Positions 26,590 through 33,386 of a stretch of DNA of 39,577 nucleotides are shown one piece after another. Each line of letters starts with the position of its first letter. Position 1 is the stretch's first letter. Below the pieces are notes generated by a model. That model was not told where the DNA came from. It was given only the letters and a program-made list of their open reading frames with translations, and ran no database searches. The position numbers were made by a program, and so were the translations under genes. Source of the DNA: Caulobacter sp. UNC279MFTsu5.1. GTDB lineage: Bacteria > Pseudomonadota > Alphaproteobacteria > Caulobacterales > Caulobacteraceae. The stretch spans positions 1 to 39,577 of the forward strand of contig NZ_FORN01000052.1 in the NCBI RefSeq assembly GCF_900114015.1, written 5' to 3'.

Positions 26590-26652
26590 AGCGGGCCGCG
26601 CCAGGCCTTGTCGTCCCGGGCGGCGCAGCGCGCTTCCCAGGATGACGCGGGC

Positions 26653-27078
26653 CTACAGGCCCAGCGCCCTCCGCGCCGCCGCGGCCGCCCGCTCAAGCGC
26701 CTCCGGCCCATAGGCCTCGCCCGGCGAATGGCCCCAGACCGGCCCCGGCCAGGCCGGATCGCCGACCCGGCGGCCCAGCACGTGGACATGCAGCTGCGGG
26801 GTGACGTTGCCCAGGGCGCCGACATTGAGCTTGTCGACCGCCAGGCCCAGCACCTCGGCTACGGCCCGGACGGCGGCGCCGGCCATCACCGTCTCCTCCA
26901 TCAGCCGCGCCCGGTCGGCCAGGGCCAGGTCCTCCAGCTCGCGCAGCCCCGGAAGGCGCGGGATCAGCACCACCCACGGATAGCGGGCGTCCAGCTGCAG
27001 GCGGGCCTGGCACAGCGGCAGGTCGCCCAGCAGGGCGGAGGTGGCCGCGAAGGCCGGATCGAGCACGAACTCAGCCAC
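26653..27078 (-). CDS. HIT-domain protein
   Basis: A 141-residue histidine-triad nucleotide-binding or hydrolase protein. The triad region reads NVTPQLHVHVLGRRVGD (HxHx plus a third position occupied by L-G-R). The earlier YPWVVLIPRLPGLRELEDLA and KLNVGALGN are typical of the HIT group that includes diadenosine-tetraphosphate hydrolases. The third histidine of the canonical HxHxH is not where expected. The likely start is GTG at 27078, overlapping the MaoC-like stop by 8 nt, because the conserved AEFVLDPAF begins there. It is thus translationally coupled to the hydratase gene. The substrate is unknown. Confidence 0.85.
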   Translation of the reverse strand: MAEFVLDPAFAATSALLGDLPLCQARLQLDARYPWVVLIPRLPGLRELEDLALADRARLMEETVMAGAAVRAVAEVLGLAVDKLNVGALGNVTPQLHVHVLGRRVGDPAWPGPVWGHSPGEAYGPEALERAAAAARRALGL

Positions 27079-28132
27079 GTTTCGGCACCGCCGCCCAATG
27101 GTCGAAGTCGAGGATGACGCCGGGCGCATAGGCCCCGGCCTCGTCCCCAATGGTGTTTTTGTCGGGGAAGTCGGCGCAGGGCCGGTCGACCGTCGCCACC
27201 AGCCGCAGGCGCAGGGCGCCGATCCCGTGGCCCAGGTCGGCCTTGTCCAGCACCTGCGACCAGGCGAACACCGTGCCGCCGGCGAAATAGGGGCCGACAT
27301 GGCGGCCGCCGTTGATCGCCAGGATCAGGCCGGTGTTCTGCAGGCCGTTGAACGACAGGGCCTTGGCGGTGGAGATCACCACCCCGCCATAGACCAGCCG
27401 CCGGCCCGATGGGTCTTTCGACCGCTCGAACTGGTTGAAATGCACCTTGGCGGTGTTCTGCCACAGCCGCGTGGCCATCTGGGCTTCGGCCTCCTCGACC
27501 GCCATGCCGTCGACATGGTCGATCTTCTCGCCGACCGCATAGTCCTCGAACGCGTGCGGCGCGCCGGCGTGGGCGAAGTCGTAGCGCCTGAAATCCAGGC
27601 CCGGCGGCGGGGCCAGGTCGGCGGCGGCCACGGCGACAGCCAGCGGCGGAACCGACTGGCCCTCGACCACCGCGGCCGGGTCGCGCTTCCTCACCATCAC
27701 CCAGCGCACATAGCTGAGCACCGCCACCCCGCGCTGGTTCACCCCGGTGGTCCGCACGTAGACGACGCCGGTCTTGCCGTTGGAGTTCTCCTTCAGCCCG
27801 ATCACCTCGGACCGGGCCGACAGGGTGTCGCCCGGATGCACCGGGGCCAGGAACCGGCCCTCGGCGTAGCCCAGGTTGGCCACGGCGTTCAGGCTGATGT
27901 CGGGCACGGTCTTGCCGAACACGACATGAAACGCGACCAGCGGGTCGACCGGAGCGGTCTCCAGCCCACAATCGCGTGCGAAGACGTCGGACGAGAACAG
28001 CGAAAAGCGCGGCCCGTACAGGGCCGTGTACAGCGCCACGTCGCCGGCGGTCAGGGTGCGCGGCGTGGCGTGGACGATCGCCTGGCCGAGCTTGAAGTCC
28101 TCGAAGAAGCGCCCCGGATCGGTCTTGCTCAT
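27071..28132 (-). CDS. Double-hotdog MaoC-like hydratase, mesaconyl-CoA hydratase type
   Basis: A 353-residue protein of two MaoC/hotdog halves: residues about 1-160 (FFEDFKLGQAIVHATPRTLT, DVALYTALYG) and 190-345 (AFEDYAVGEKIDHVDGMAVE, AEAQMATRLWQNTAKVHFN). Length and these motifs match what I know of mesaconyl-CoA (beta-methylmalyl-CoA) hydratase of the ethylmalonyl-CoA pathway. With the CitE-like lyase nearby a role in CoA-ester carbon metabolism is reasonable, but crotonyl-CoA carboxylase/reductase is not in the window, so the pathway is inferred. It heads a two-gene minus-strand unit with the HIT gene and is divergent from mdh. Confidence 0.8.
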   Translation of the reverse strand: MSKTDPGRFFEDFKLGQAIVHATPRTLTAGDVALYTALYGPRFSLFSSDVFARDCGLETAPVDPLVAFHVVFGKTVPDISLNAVANLGYAEGRFLAPVHPGDTLSARSEVIGLKENSNGKTGVVYVRTTGVNQRGVAVLSYVRWVMVRKRDPAAVVEGQSVPPLAVAVAAADLAPPPGLDFRRYDFAHAGAPHAFEDYAVGEKIDHVDGMAVEEAEAQMATRLWQNTAKVHFNQFERSKDPSGRRLVYGGVVISTAKALSFNGLQNTGLILAINGGRHVGPYFAGGTVFAWSQVLDKADLGHGIGALRLRLVATVDRPCADFPDKNTIGDEAGAYAPGVILDFDHWAAVPKRG

Positions 28133-28197
28133 CCCTGCGTCCTCTTATCGTTGTTCAGGCAGTCTTGCCGCACCGCAGCGAAACGGGAAAGAGGGCT

Positions 28198-28224
28198 TGA
28201 GACTGAACCGCAGCGGGCGTAGAC
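28198..28224 (+). promoter_or_regulatory. Possible mdh promoter
   Basis: TTGAGA (28198-28203) and GTAGAC (28219-28224) are separated by 15 nt, about 40 nt before the mdh start. The second box (GCGTAGACC) resembles the Caulobacter housekeeping -10 (GCTANAWC). Only a moderate match, and no other good pair is visible in the divergent gap. Confidence 0.3.
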
Positions 28225-28265
28225 CGCGCCCCGACATTCTCGTCCACAGCCCTGACGGAGACCCC

Positions 28266-29228
28266 ATGGCTCGCGCGAAGATCGCCCTCATCGGCGCCGG
28301 CATGATCGGCGGCACCCTGGCCCACATCGCCGCGCGCGAGGAGCTGGGCGACATCCTGCTGTTCGACATCGCCGAAGGCACCCCGCAGGGCAAGGCCCTG
28401 GACATCGCCGAAGCCTCGGCCGTGTTCGGCAAGGACGTCGCCCTGAAGGGCGTCAACGACTATGCCGACATCGCCGGCGCCGACGTCTGCATCGTCACCG
28501 CCGGCGTGCCGCGCAAGCCGGGCATGAGCCGCGACGACCTGCTGGGCATCAACCTGAAGGTCATGAAGGCCGTCGGCGAGGGCATCAAGGCCCACGCCCC
28601 CAACGCCTTCGTCATCTGCATCACCAACCCGCTGGACGCCATGGTCTGGGCCCTGCAGCAGTTCTCGGGCCTGCCCAAGGAAAAGGTCATCGGCATGGCC
28701 GGCGTCCTGGACTCGGCGCGCTTCGCCTACTTCCTGGCTGAAAAGACCGGCGTGTCGGTCGAGGACATCCACGCCTGGACCCTGGGCGGCCACGGCGACG
28801 ACATGGTGCCGATGGTCCGTCACTCGACGGTCGGCGGCCTGCCGCTGCCGGAACTGGTCAAGCAGGGCTGGATGACCCAGGACGAGCTCGACGGCATCGT
28901 CAAGCGCACCCGCGGCGGCGGCGGCGAGATCGTCGCCCTGCTGAAGACCGGCTCGGCCTTCTACGCCCCGGCGGAATCGGCCATCGCCATGGCCACCAGC
29001 TACCTGAAGGACAAGAAGCGCGTCCTGCCGTGCGCCGCCTACCTGACCGGCCAATACGGCCTGGACGGCCTCTATGTCGGCGTGCCGGTGCTGATCGGCG
29101 CCGGCGGCGTCGAGAAGATCGTCGAGTTCGAGACCAACGACGACGAAAAGGCGATGTTCGCCAAGTCCGTCGAGTCGGTGAAGGGCCTGATGGAAGCCTG
29201 CAAGGGCATCGACAGCTCGCTGGTCTAG
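28266..29228 (+). CDS. mdh: Malate dehydrogenase (NAD, LDH-like type)
   Basis: A 320-residue NAD-dependent enzyme interconverting malate and oxaloacetate in the TCA cycle. The Rossmann motif ALIGAGMIGGTLA is at the N terminus. The substrate loop VPRKPGMSRDDLLGINLKV holds the specificity arginine, followed by ITNPLDAMVW and the catalytic His in LGGHGDDMVPM. The double-Gly/Arg pattern and length place it in the LDH-like MDH group usual in alphaproteobacteria. The upstream frame is open, but ATG at 28266 starts the Rossmann fold and has GGAG before it. It stands alone with a strong terminator; sdh/suc genes are not in the window. Confidence 0.96.
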   Translation: MARAKIALIGAGMIGGTLAHIAAREELGDILLFDIAEGTPQGKALDIAEASAVFGKDVALKGVNDYADIAGADVCIVTAGVPRKPGMSRDDLLGINLKVMKAVGEGIKAHAPNAFVICITNPLDAMVWALQQFSGLPKEKVIGMAGVLDSARFAYFLAEKTGVSVEDIHAWTLGGHGDDMVPMVRHSTVGGLPLPELVKQGWMTQDELDGIVKRTRGGGGEIVALLKTGSAFYAPAESAIAMATSYLKDKKRVLPCAAYLTGQYGLDGLYVGVPVLIGAGGVEKIVEFETNDDEKAMFAKSVESVKGLMEACKGIDSSLV

Positions 29229-29252
29229 GCGGGTTTCGAGCTTCGGATACGG

Positions 29253-29288
29253 AAAGGGCGGCTCCGAAAGGGGCCGCCCTTTTTCTTG
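29253..29288 (+). terminator. Intrinsic terminator of mdh
   Basis: A 13-bp stem AAAGGGCGGCTCC (29253-29265) with GGGGCCGCCCTTT (one G-U pair), a GAAA tetraloop (29266-29269) and a TTTTTCTT run. It has the same design as the acnA terminator and is preceded by the same 14-nt TTTCGAGCTTCGGA (29234-29247). Confidence 0.92.
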
Positions 29289-29298
29289 CCGCCGCAAG

Positions 29299-29400
29299 AC
29301 CCCCTCCGGTCCTCCGGGCCACCTCCCCCAGAGGGGGAGGATCTAATCGTACTAGCTGCTCCCCCTCTGGGGGAGCTGTCGCGGAGCGACTGAGGGGGTT
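29299..29400 (-). repeat. Intergenic palindromic repeat, family A, copy 5
   Basis: About 102 bp, in the same orientation and layout as copy 4, with the centre (GATCTAATCGTACTAGCTG) diverged. It lies just after the mdh terminator. Its right end contains the first two bases (plus strand) of the CBS gene stop codon (29399-29401). Confidence 0.85.
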
Positions 29401-29830
29401 AGTGCGCCGCCTCGCCGCCCTCCTGCGAGATCTCCTCCAGCGTCTTGCCCACCTGCTTGGCGCCATAGTCCTTGGCCACGTCGCCCAGCGACAGGATGCC
29501 GGTCAGCTTGCCCGCCTCGTCGAGCACGACCAGGCGGCGGATCTGGTGGCTGGCCATCTTGGCGGTGGCGTCGGCCAGGATGTCGTCCTCGCGGACGCTC
29601 TGCACCTCGCCCTCGCTCATCGCCTCGGAAATGGGGCTGTCGAAGCTACGGCCCTCGGCGACCACGCGCAGGACGATGTCGCGGTCGGTGACCAGGCCCA
29701 CCACCTTGCCGCCCTCGACGATCGGCACGGCGCCGGTTTCGACATGGGCCATCACCTGGGCGACCTTGCGGACGGTGTCGGTGGGGGCGGCGGTGGAGAC
29801 CTGGCTGGTCATCGCGTCGCTGACTTTCAT
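29399..29830 (-). CDS. CBS-domain protein
   Basis: A 143-residue protein made of a CBS pair: KVSDAMTSQVSTAAPTDTVR to VVGLVTDRDIVLRVVAEG (repeat 1) and ISEAMSEGEVQSVREDDILA to KLTGILSLGDVAKDY (repeat 2). No other domain is attached, so it is a stand-alone nucleotide-sensing (Bateman) module of the kind linked to stress or redox regulation in many bacteria. A strong AAGGAG lies upstream of the ATG at 29830. The last codon and stop lie at the edge of repeat copy 5. The neighbour upstream (qorB-like) is on the same strand, 71 nt away. Confidence 0.9.
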   Translation of the reverse strand: MKVSDAMTSQVSTAAPTDTVRKVAQVMAHVETGAVPIVEGGKVVGLVTDRDIVLRVVAEGRSFDSPISEAMSEGEVQSVREDDILADATAKMASHQIRRLVVLDEAGKLTGILSLGDVAKDYGAKQVGKTLEEISQEGGEAAH

Positions 29831-29901
29831 GGGGAAGGCTCCTTGAGGAGTGAATTGAACCCCTGAGAAACCCCGCGCCGCCGCGCCCGTTCCGTCGCGG
29901 C

Positions 29902-30789
29902 CTAGCTGAAGGCCGCGCGATGCGCCTCCAGGAAGGCCGCGACCGAGACGGGCGGCTGGCCCGTCAACGCCTCGACCGCGTCGGTGACGATGGCGTGCTG
30001 GCCCTCGGCGGCCGCGACGTCGAAATCGACCAGCACCGCGACCAGGGAAGGCGGCAGGCTCGCGGCGAGCAGGCCCTGGCGCAGGGCGTCGGGCGACAGG
30101 GCGTGGTGCGTGACCGGCTTGCCCGACAACTGGCTGTAGAGGGCGGCGACCTCGTCCTGGGTGACGGCGGCGGGTCCCGAGACGTCGAGAATCTTTCGGC
30201 CTTCGCCCTGGCGCAGCGCCGCGGCGTCGATGCGCGCGCAATCCTCGCGGCTGACATAGGCCCGGCCCGCCCCGGCGGTGGCCGAATAGAGCGCCCCGCT
30301 GGCCACGGCCTGGCCCGCGCCCATCAGCAGCAGCTCGGCATAGAGGTTGTGGCGCAGGATGGTCCAGCCGGGGATGGCGCTGGCGGCCAGGGCCTGCTCG
30401 GTCCAAAAGTGGTCGTCGATCACCCCGCCGTCGACCTGCGGCCGCGCGCCCGGCGCCGAGGTGTAGACCACGTGCTTGACGCCAGCCGCCGCGGCCGCCG
30501 CCACCGCCGCCCGGTGCTGGGCGATGCGCCGGCCGGGCTGGTTCAGCGCGTCGGTGCTGACCAGCAGCAGGCGGTCGACCCCCGCGAAGGCGACGGCCAG
30601 CGAGGCGGGATCGTCGAAATCGGCGCGGCGGGTCTCGACCCCTCGGACCGCCAGGTCGGCCAGCTTGGCCGGGTCGCGACTGGCGGCGATCAGGTTGGGG
30701 GTCTCGGCCTCGAGCAGCAGTTCGATCACGCGGCGGCCCAGCTGGCCGCTCGCGCCGGTGACCAGCAGTCTGGAAGGGGAGACGCTCAT
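29902..30789 (-). CDS. NmrA-like NAD(P)H-binding oxidoreductase (QorB-like)
   Basis: A 295-residue atypical SDR. LLVTGASGQLGRRVIELLLE holds the GxxGxxG cofactor motif; VDRLLLVSTDALNQPGRRIA, GVKHVVYTSAPGARPQ, WTILRHNLYAELLL and AYVSREDCARIDAAAL are typical of the QorB/NmrA group. E. coli has qorB (ytfG) divergent from an HxlR regulator (ytfH), the same arrangement as here. Members reduce quinones or sense NADP(H). The ATG at 30789 is at the edge of the shared operator region. No catalytic Tyr-x3-Lys is required in this subgroup. Confidence 0.88.
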   Translation of the reverse strand: MSVSPSRLLVTGASGQLGRRVIELLLEAETPNLIAASRDPAKLADLAVRGVETRRADFDDPASLAVAFAGVDRLLLVSTDALNQPGRRIAQHRAAVAAAAAAGVKHVVYTSAPGARPQVDGGVIDDHFWTEQALAASAIPGWTILRHNLYAELLLMGAGQAVASGALYSATAGAGRAYVSREDCARIDAAALRQGEGRKILDVSGPAAVTQDEVAALYSQLSGKPVTHHALSPDALRQGLLAASLPPSLVAVLVDFDVAAAEGQHAIVTDAVEALTGQPPVSVAAFLEAHRAAFS

Positions 30790-30805
30790 CGGCTTGTCCT
30801 TCTAA

Positions 30806-30826
30806 GTGGTCTCGAAATGAGACCAC
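30806..30826. promoter_or_regulatory. Operator palindrome for the HxlR regulator
   Basis: A perfect inverted repeat GTGGTCTC-N5-GAGACCAC in the divergent region between the qorB-like and hxlR-like genes, with an extra half-site GAGACC about 10 nt further on (near 30837). HxlR/MarR-type winged helices bind such dyads. The position next to both starts suggests control of both genes. Confidence 0.65.
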
Positions 30827-30886
30827 GTGTAGATGTGAGACCTGTCAGCCGCCGTAAAGGCGGCAGTTTTCCGGGAGATAGGCACC

Positions 30887-31306
30887 TTGAGGGAACCCTC
30901 CAGCCCCGCCGCCGCCCAACTGGTCGACGCCTTCCAGAGCTGGATGGCGGCCACGGACCTAAGCCCCGCCAACTGCCCGGTGCGCGACGTGATCGACCAC
31001 CTGGGCGACAAGTGGAGCACCCTTCTGCTGATCGCCCTGGCCGGCGGACCACGCCGGTTCGGGGTGCTGCGCCGCACCGTGCCCGATATCTCCCAGCGCA
31101 TGCTGACCCAGACCCTGCGCGACCTGCAGCGCGACGGCTTGGTCGAGCGCCAGGTGTTCCCGACCAAGCCGCCCGGCGTCGAGTACAGCCTGTCGGCGCT
31201 GGGCGGCTCGCTGTTGGAGCCCCTGGCGGGGCTGGTGACCTGGGCCGAGCGCCATCACGCCGACATCCGCGCCGCCCGGGCCCGGTTCGACGCCGAGGCC
31301 GCTTAG
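30887..31306 (+). CDS. HxlR-family transcriptional regulator
   Basis: A 139-residue winged-helix protein. CPVRDVIDHLGDKWSTLLLI is the HxlR signature (Cys plus GDKW); RRFGVLRRTVPDISQRMLTQ and TLRDLQRDGLVERQVFPTKP form the recognition helix and wing. The cysteine before the helix is the redox sensor in several family members such as YodB and QorR. The likely start is TTG at 30887, with GGGAG 10 nt upstream; no ATG lies close. It overlaps the next convergent gene by 4 nt at the stops. It probably represses the divergent qorB-like gene through the palindrome between them. Confidence 0.9.
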   Translation: MREPSSPAAAQLVDAFQSWMAATDLSPANCPVRDVIDHLGDKWSTLLLIALAGGPRRFGVLRRTVPDISQRMLTQTLRDLQRDGLVERQVFPTKPPGVEYSLSALGGSLLEPLAGLVTWAERHHADIRAARARFDAEAA

Positions 31307-32202
31307 TCGGACGCACCGGGTTTGGCGGCGAGCGCCTTCAAGGCCGCGGCCTCCTGGGCCGGCAGGTCCAGGCGGCGGGCCGCGTCCAGCGCCTGGCGCC
31401 GCAGGGCCTGGGCGGCTTCGACCCGACCGAGGGCCTCCTCGGTGTCGGCCAGCGACAGCTGGGAGAAAGGCGCGAACACCTCGAAGCCGATCTTCTGGCG
31501 GATCTCCAGTGAGCGGGCCATCAGGTCGCGGGCCCCGACCTTGTCGCCGGCCGCGTCACGCACGGCGGCCTGGTGGCGCAGGACATAGGAAAGCTCCAGC
31601 TCGCAGCCGCCGGCCGTAGCGACCTGGAACGCTTCGGCGAGGGGTTCGGCCGAGGCGGCCACGTCGTCCGCCGCCTGCGGCATCAGCCCAGCGAAGAACA
31701 GGGCCTCGGCCCGCGGGCAGGGCTCGGTCAGGCCGCGAGCCGCCTCGCGATAGGCTGGCTGCAGAGCCATGGACTTGGAGACGTCCCCGGCGGTCAGGTC
31801 GCGGAAATAGGTGGAGGTCGTCTGGCGCAGGCTGGCCAGGGCCAGCAGGGCAGGGTCCCGGACATAGGGCAAGAGCACCCTGACGGCGCCCAGGGTGACG
31901 CCCTCGTCCGGGCTGACCTTGCCCGACAGCCTCTGGGTCTGGTGCACCCGCACCCGCTGCAGCAGCAGCCGCAGGACCTCGTCGGAATCGATGGAGACAG
32001 CGAGGGGCGCGGCCAGGGCCTCGGACGCGGCCTCGAAGGCGCCGGCATAGACCGCCTTCTCAGACGCTCGCAACGCCTGCGCCGTCCTGGCCGGAACGGG
32101 GGCGGGCGCCCGCGCCGCGACCGCGCTCGCCGACAGCAGCAGGACGGCGACGGCGACGGCGATGGCCAGGCAACGAAGGGGCGGGACGGAAGCGTCGGTC
32201 AT
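31303..32202 (-). CDS. Secreted helical-repeat (TPR-like) hypothetical protein
   Basis: A 299-residue protein with a signal peptide or anchor (about residues 9-31, RCLAIAVAVAVLLLSASAVA). The rest is Ala/Leu-rich helical sequence with a tetratricopeptide look, most clearly near the C terminus: AAVRDAAGDKVGARDLMARS and SLADTEEALGRVEAAQALRR. No catalytic motif is visible. The ATG at 32202 gives the signal peptide; an in-frame ATG at 32250 is less likely. The stop overlaps the convergent hxlR stop by 4 nt. Function is unknown; protein binding in the envelope is the natural guess. Confidence 0.75.
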   Translation of the reverse strand: MTDASVPPLRCLAIAVAVAVLLLSASAVAARAPAPVPARTAQALRASEKAVYAGAFEAASEALAAPLAVSIDSDEVLRLLLQRVRVHQTQRLSGKVSPDEGVTLGAVRVLLPYVRDPALLALASLRQTTSTYFRDLTAGDVSKSMALQPAYREAARGLTEPCPRAEALFFAGLMPQAADDVAASAEPLAEAFQVATAGGCELELSYVLRHQAAVRDAAGDKVGARDLMARSLEIRQKIGFEVFAPFSQLSLADTEEALGRVEAAQALRRQALDAARRLDLPAQEAAALKALAAKPGASD

Positions 32203-32311
32203 GGCGGGCCCTGGCGAATCCCTGGAACGGCGATCAAGCGTCACGATCATGGACAGTCTGGCTCGTGGCGATCCGGCGCGCTAGGACTGCGGCCTTCTCA
32301 GCGGAGTTCCC

Positions 32312-32818
32312 ATGACCCTCACCATCCATCAAGCCAGCGTGCCGGTCTTTGTCCAGGGGCTCAACGGCCTGAAAGGCGTGCTGACCAAGGCCGCCGCGCA
32401 CGTCGAAGCTAAGAAACTCGACCCCGACAGCCTGCTGAAGGCCCGGCTCTATCCCGACATGTTCCCGCTGCTGCGCCAGGTGCAGATCGCCACCGACTTC
32501 GCCAAGGGCTGCGCCGCGCGCCTGGCCGGCGAGGAGGTTCCGGCCTGGGACGACGTCGAGACCCGCTTCGATGAACTGATCGCCCGCGTCGACCGCGCGA
32601 TCGCCTATGTCGAAGGCCTGGACCCGGCCAAGTTCGAGGGCGCCGAGGATCGCGACATCACCCTGGTGCGCCGCGGCGAGACCAGCGTGGTCAAGGGCCT
32701 GGCCTATCTGCAGGCCCAGGCCCAGCCCAACTTCTTCTTCCACCTGACCACCGCCTACGCGATCCTGCGCAAGAACGGCGTCGAGATCGGCAAGAAGGAC
32801 TATCTGGGCACGGCCTGA
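32312..32818 (+). CDS. DUF1993 family protein
   Basis: A 168-residue soluble, helical protein. The start MTLTIHQASVPVFVQGLNGL and the middle LYPDMFPLLRQVQIATDFAK, followed by LAGEEVPAWDDVETRFDELI and the C-terminal QAQPNFFFHLTTAYAILRKN, match DUF1993 (a DinB-like four-helix bundle) from memory. No function is established for the family. ATG at 32312 has no strong ribosome site. It is followed by a perfect 15-bp hairpin (32832-32866). Confidence 0.88.
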   Translation: MTLTIHQASVPVFVQGLNGLKGVLTKAAAHVEAKKLDPDSLLKARLYPDMFPLLRQVQIATDFAKGCAARLAGEEVPAWDDVETRFDELIARVDRAIAYVEGLDPAKFEGAEDRDITLVRRGETSVVKGLAYLQAQAQPNFFFHLTTAYAILRKNGVEIGKKDYLGTA

Positions 32819-32831
32819 GGCCCAGATCCGA

Positions 32832-32866
32832 CGTTCCGGCGGAAGCTCAAGGCTTCCGCCGGAACG
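32832..32866. terminator. Perfect 15-bp hairpin between DUF1993 and the small membrane peptide gene
   Basis: CGTTCCGGCGGAAGC (32832-32846) pairs without mismatch with GCTTCCGCCGGAACG (32852-32866) around a 5-nt loop. The loop (32847-32851) contains the minus-strand stop codon of the 34-codon gene, so one arm encodes that peptide's C terminus. There is no U run either side; it can still halt or stabilise both convergent transcripts. Confidence 0.65.
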
Positions 32867-32951
32867 CCCACACCAAGGTCGCCAGGGCGGTGAACACCCC
32901 CGCGACCGCCGACAGAATGATCGGCAACTGACTCAACAACTCCTTGTCCAT
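32847..32951 (-). CDS. 34-aa single-span membrane peptide behind a LexA-type box (candidate SOS small protein)
   Basis: A hand-translated short gene: MDKELLSQLP opens it, residues 9-30 form one uninterrupted hydrophobic helix (ILSAVAGVFTALATLVWAF within it), and RRKP closes it on the expected cytoplasmic side. A stop lies in frame 13-15 codons upstream, so the frame is self-contained. A LexA-type GTTC-N7-GTTC box sits 78 nt upstream of the ATG, overlapping a plausible promoter. Caulobacter SidA, a 29-residue SOS-induced division inhibitor in the inner membrane, is comparable in size, topology and control, but I cannot show sequence homology. The ribosome site is weak. ftsK lies on the other side. 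Confidence 0.6.
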   Translation of the reverse strand: MDKELLSQLPIILSAVAGVFTALATLVWAFRRKP

Positions 32952-33028
32952 GTCCGCACCCACTGACCCGCCAACAGCGGCGGGCTACGCGCCAGAATGA
33001 CTCCCGGGCACGTCGAGTCCGGACGTAT

Positions 33029-33043
33029 GTTCTCTTTTTGTTC
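33029..33043 (-). promoter_or_regulatory. LexA-type SOS box
   Basis: GTTC-TCTTTTT-GTTC fits the alphaproteobacterial LexA site GTTC-N7-GTTC exactly. On the minus strand a TTGAAG (about 33052-33057) and a AACATA/CATACG element straddle it at 17-18 nt spacing, so LexA would block that promoter, which reads into the 34-aa peptide gene. An outer dyad GGACGTA/TACGTCC (33021-33050) surrounds it. ftsK is 344 nt away on the other strand, too far for direct control. Confidence 0.75.
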
Positions 33044-33123
33044 TACGTCCTTCAAGGTCTCGCGGCGAAGGTGCTCTTCCTGTGCGGGACAGGGCGATCG
33101 CATATGAATTGACCGAGAATGGG

Positions 33124-33238
33124 GTTGTCATCCCGGACAAGCCCGGCGAAGCCGGGCGCAGATCCGGGATCGCGCTAGCTCCGAGTTCACGCCTCGGTCC
33201 CGGATCTTCGCGCTACGCGCCTCGTCCGGGATGACAAC
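33124..33238. repeat. REP/BIME-like palindromic element, family D
   Basis: A 115-bp element bounded by near-perfect inverted ends GTTGTCATCCCGGAC (33124-33138) and GTCCGGGATGACAAC (33224-33238). Inside are the sub-palindrome AGCCCGGCGAAGCCGGGC, AGATCCGGGATCGCGC and CCCGGATCTTCGCGC. The GTCATCCCGGACNAG / GATCCGGGA motifs are a recurrent intergenic repeat in many alphaproteobacteria, as I recall. It is non-coding and lies between the SOS box and ftsK. Confidence 0.8.
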
Positions 33239-33386
33239 CATCTTTGGCCATAGACGATAGCCCCTCCCACCGAGGGAGGACCAGACGATCCGCGACCTCA
33301 AACCGCATGGCCACACCATCAGCGTAAACGGCTCTTAACCCTCTTGCGGCAAAACAGGGGGGTCTACGAGTGCAAGGTGGTTTCTG

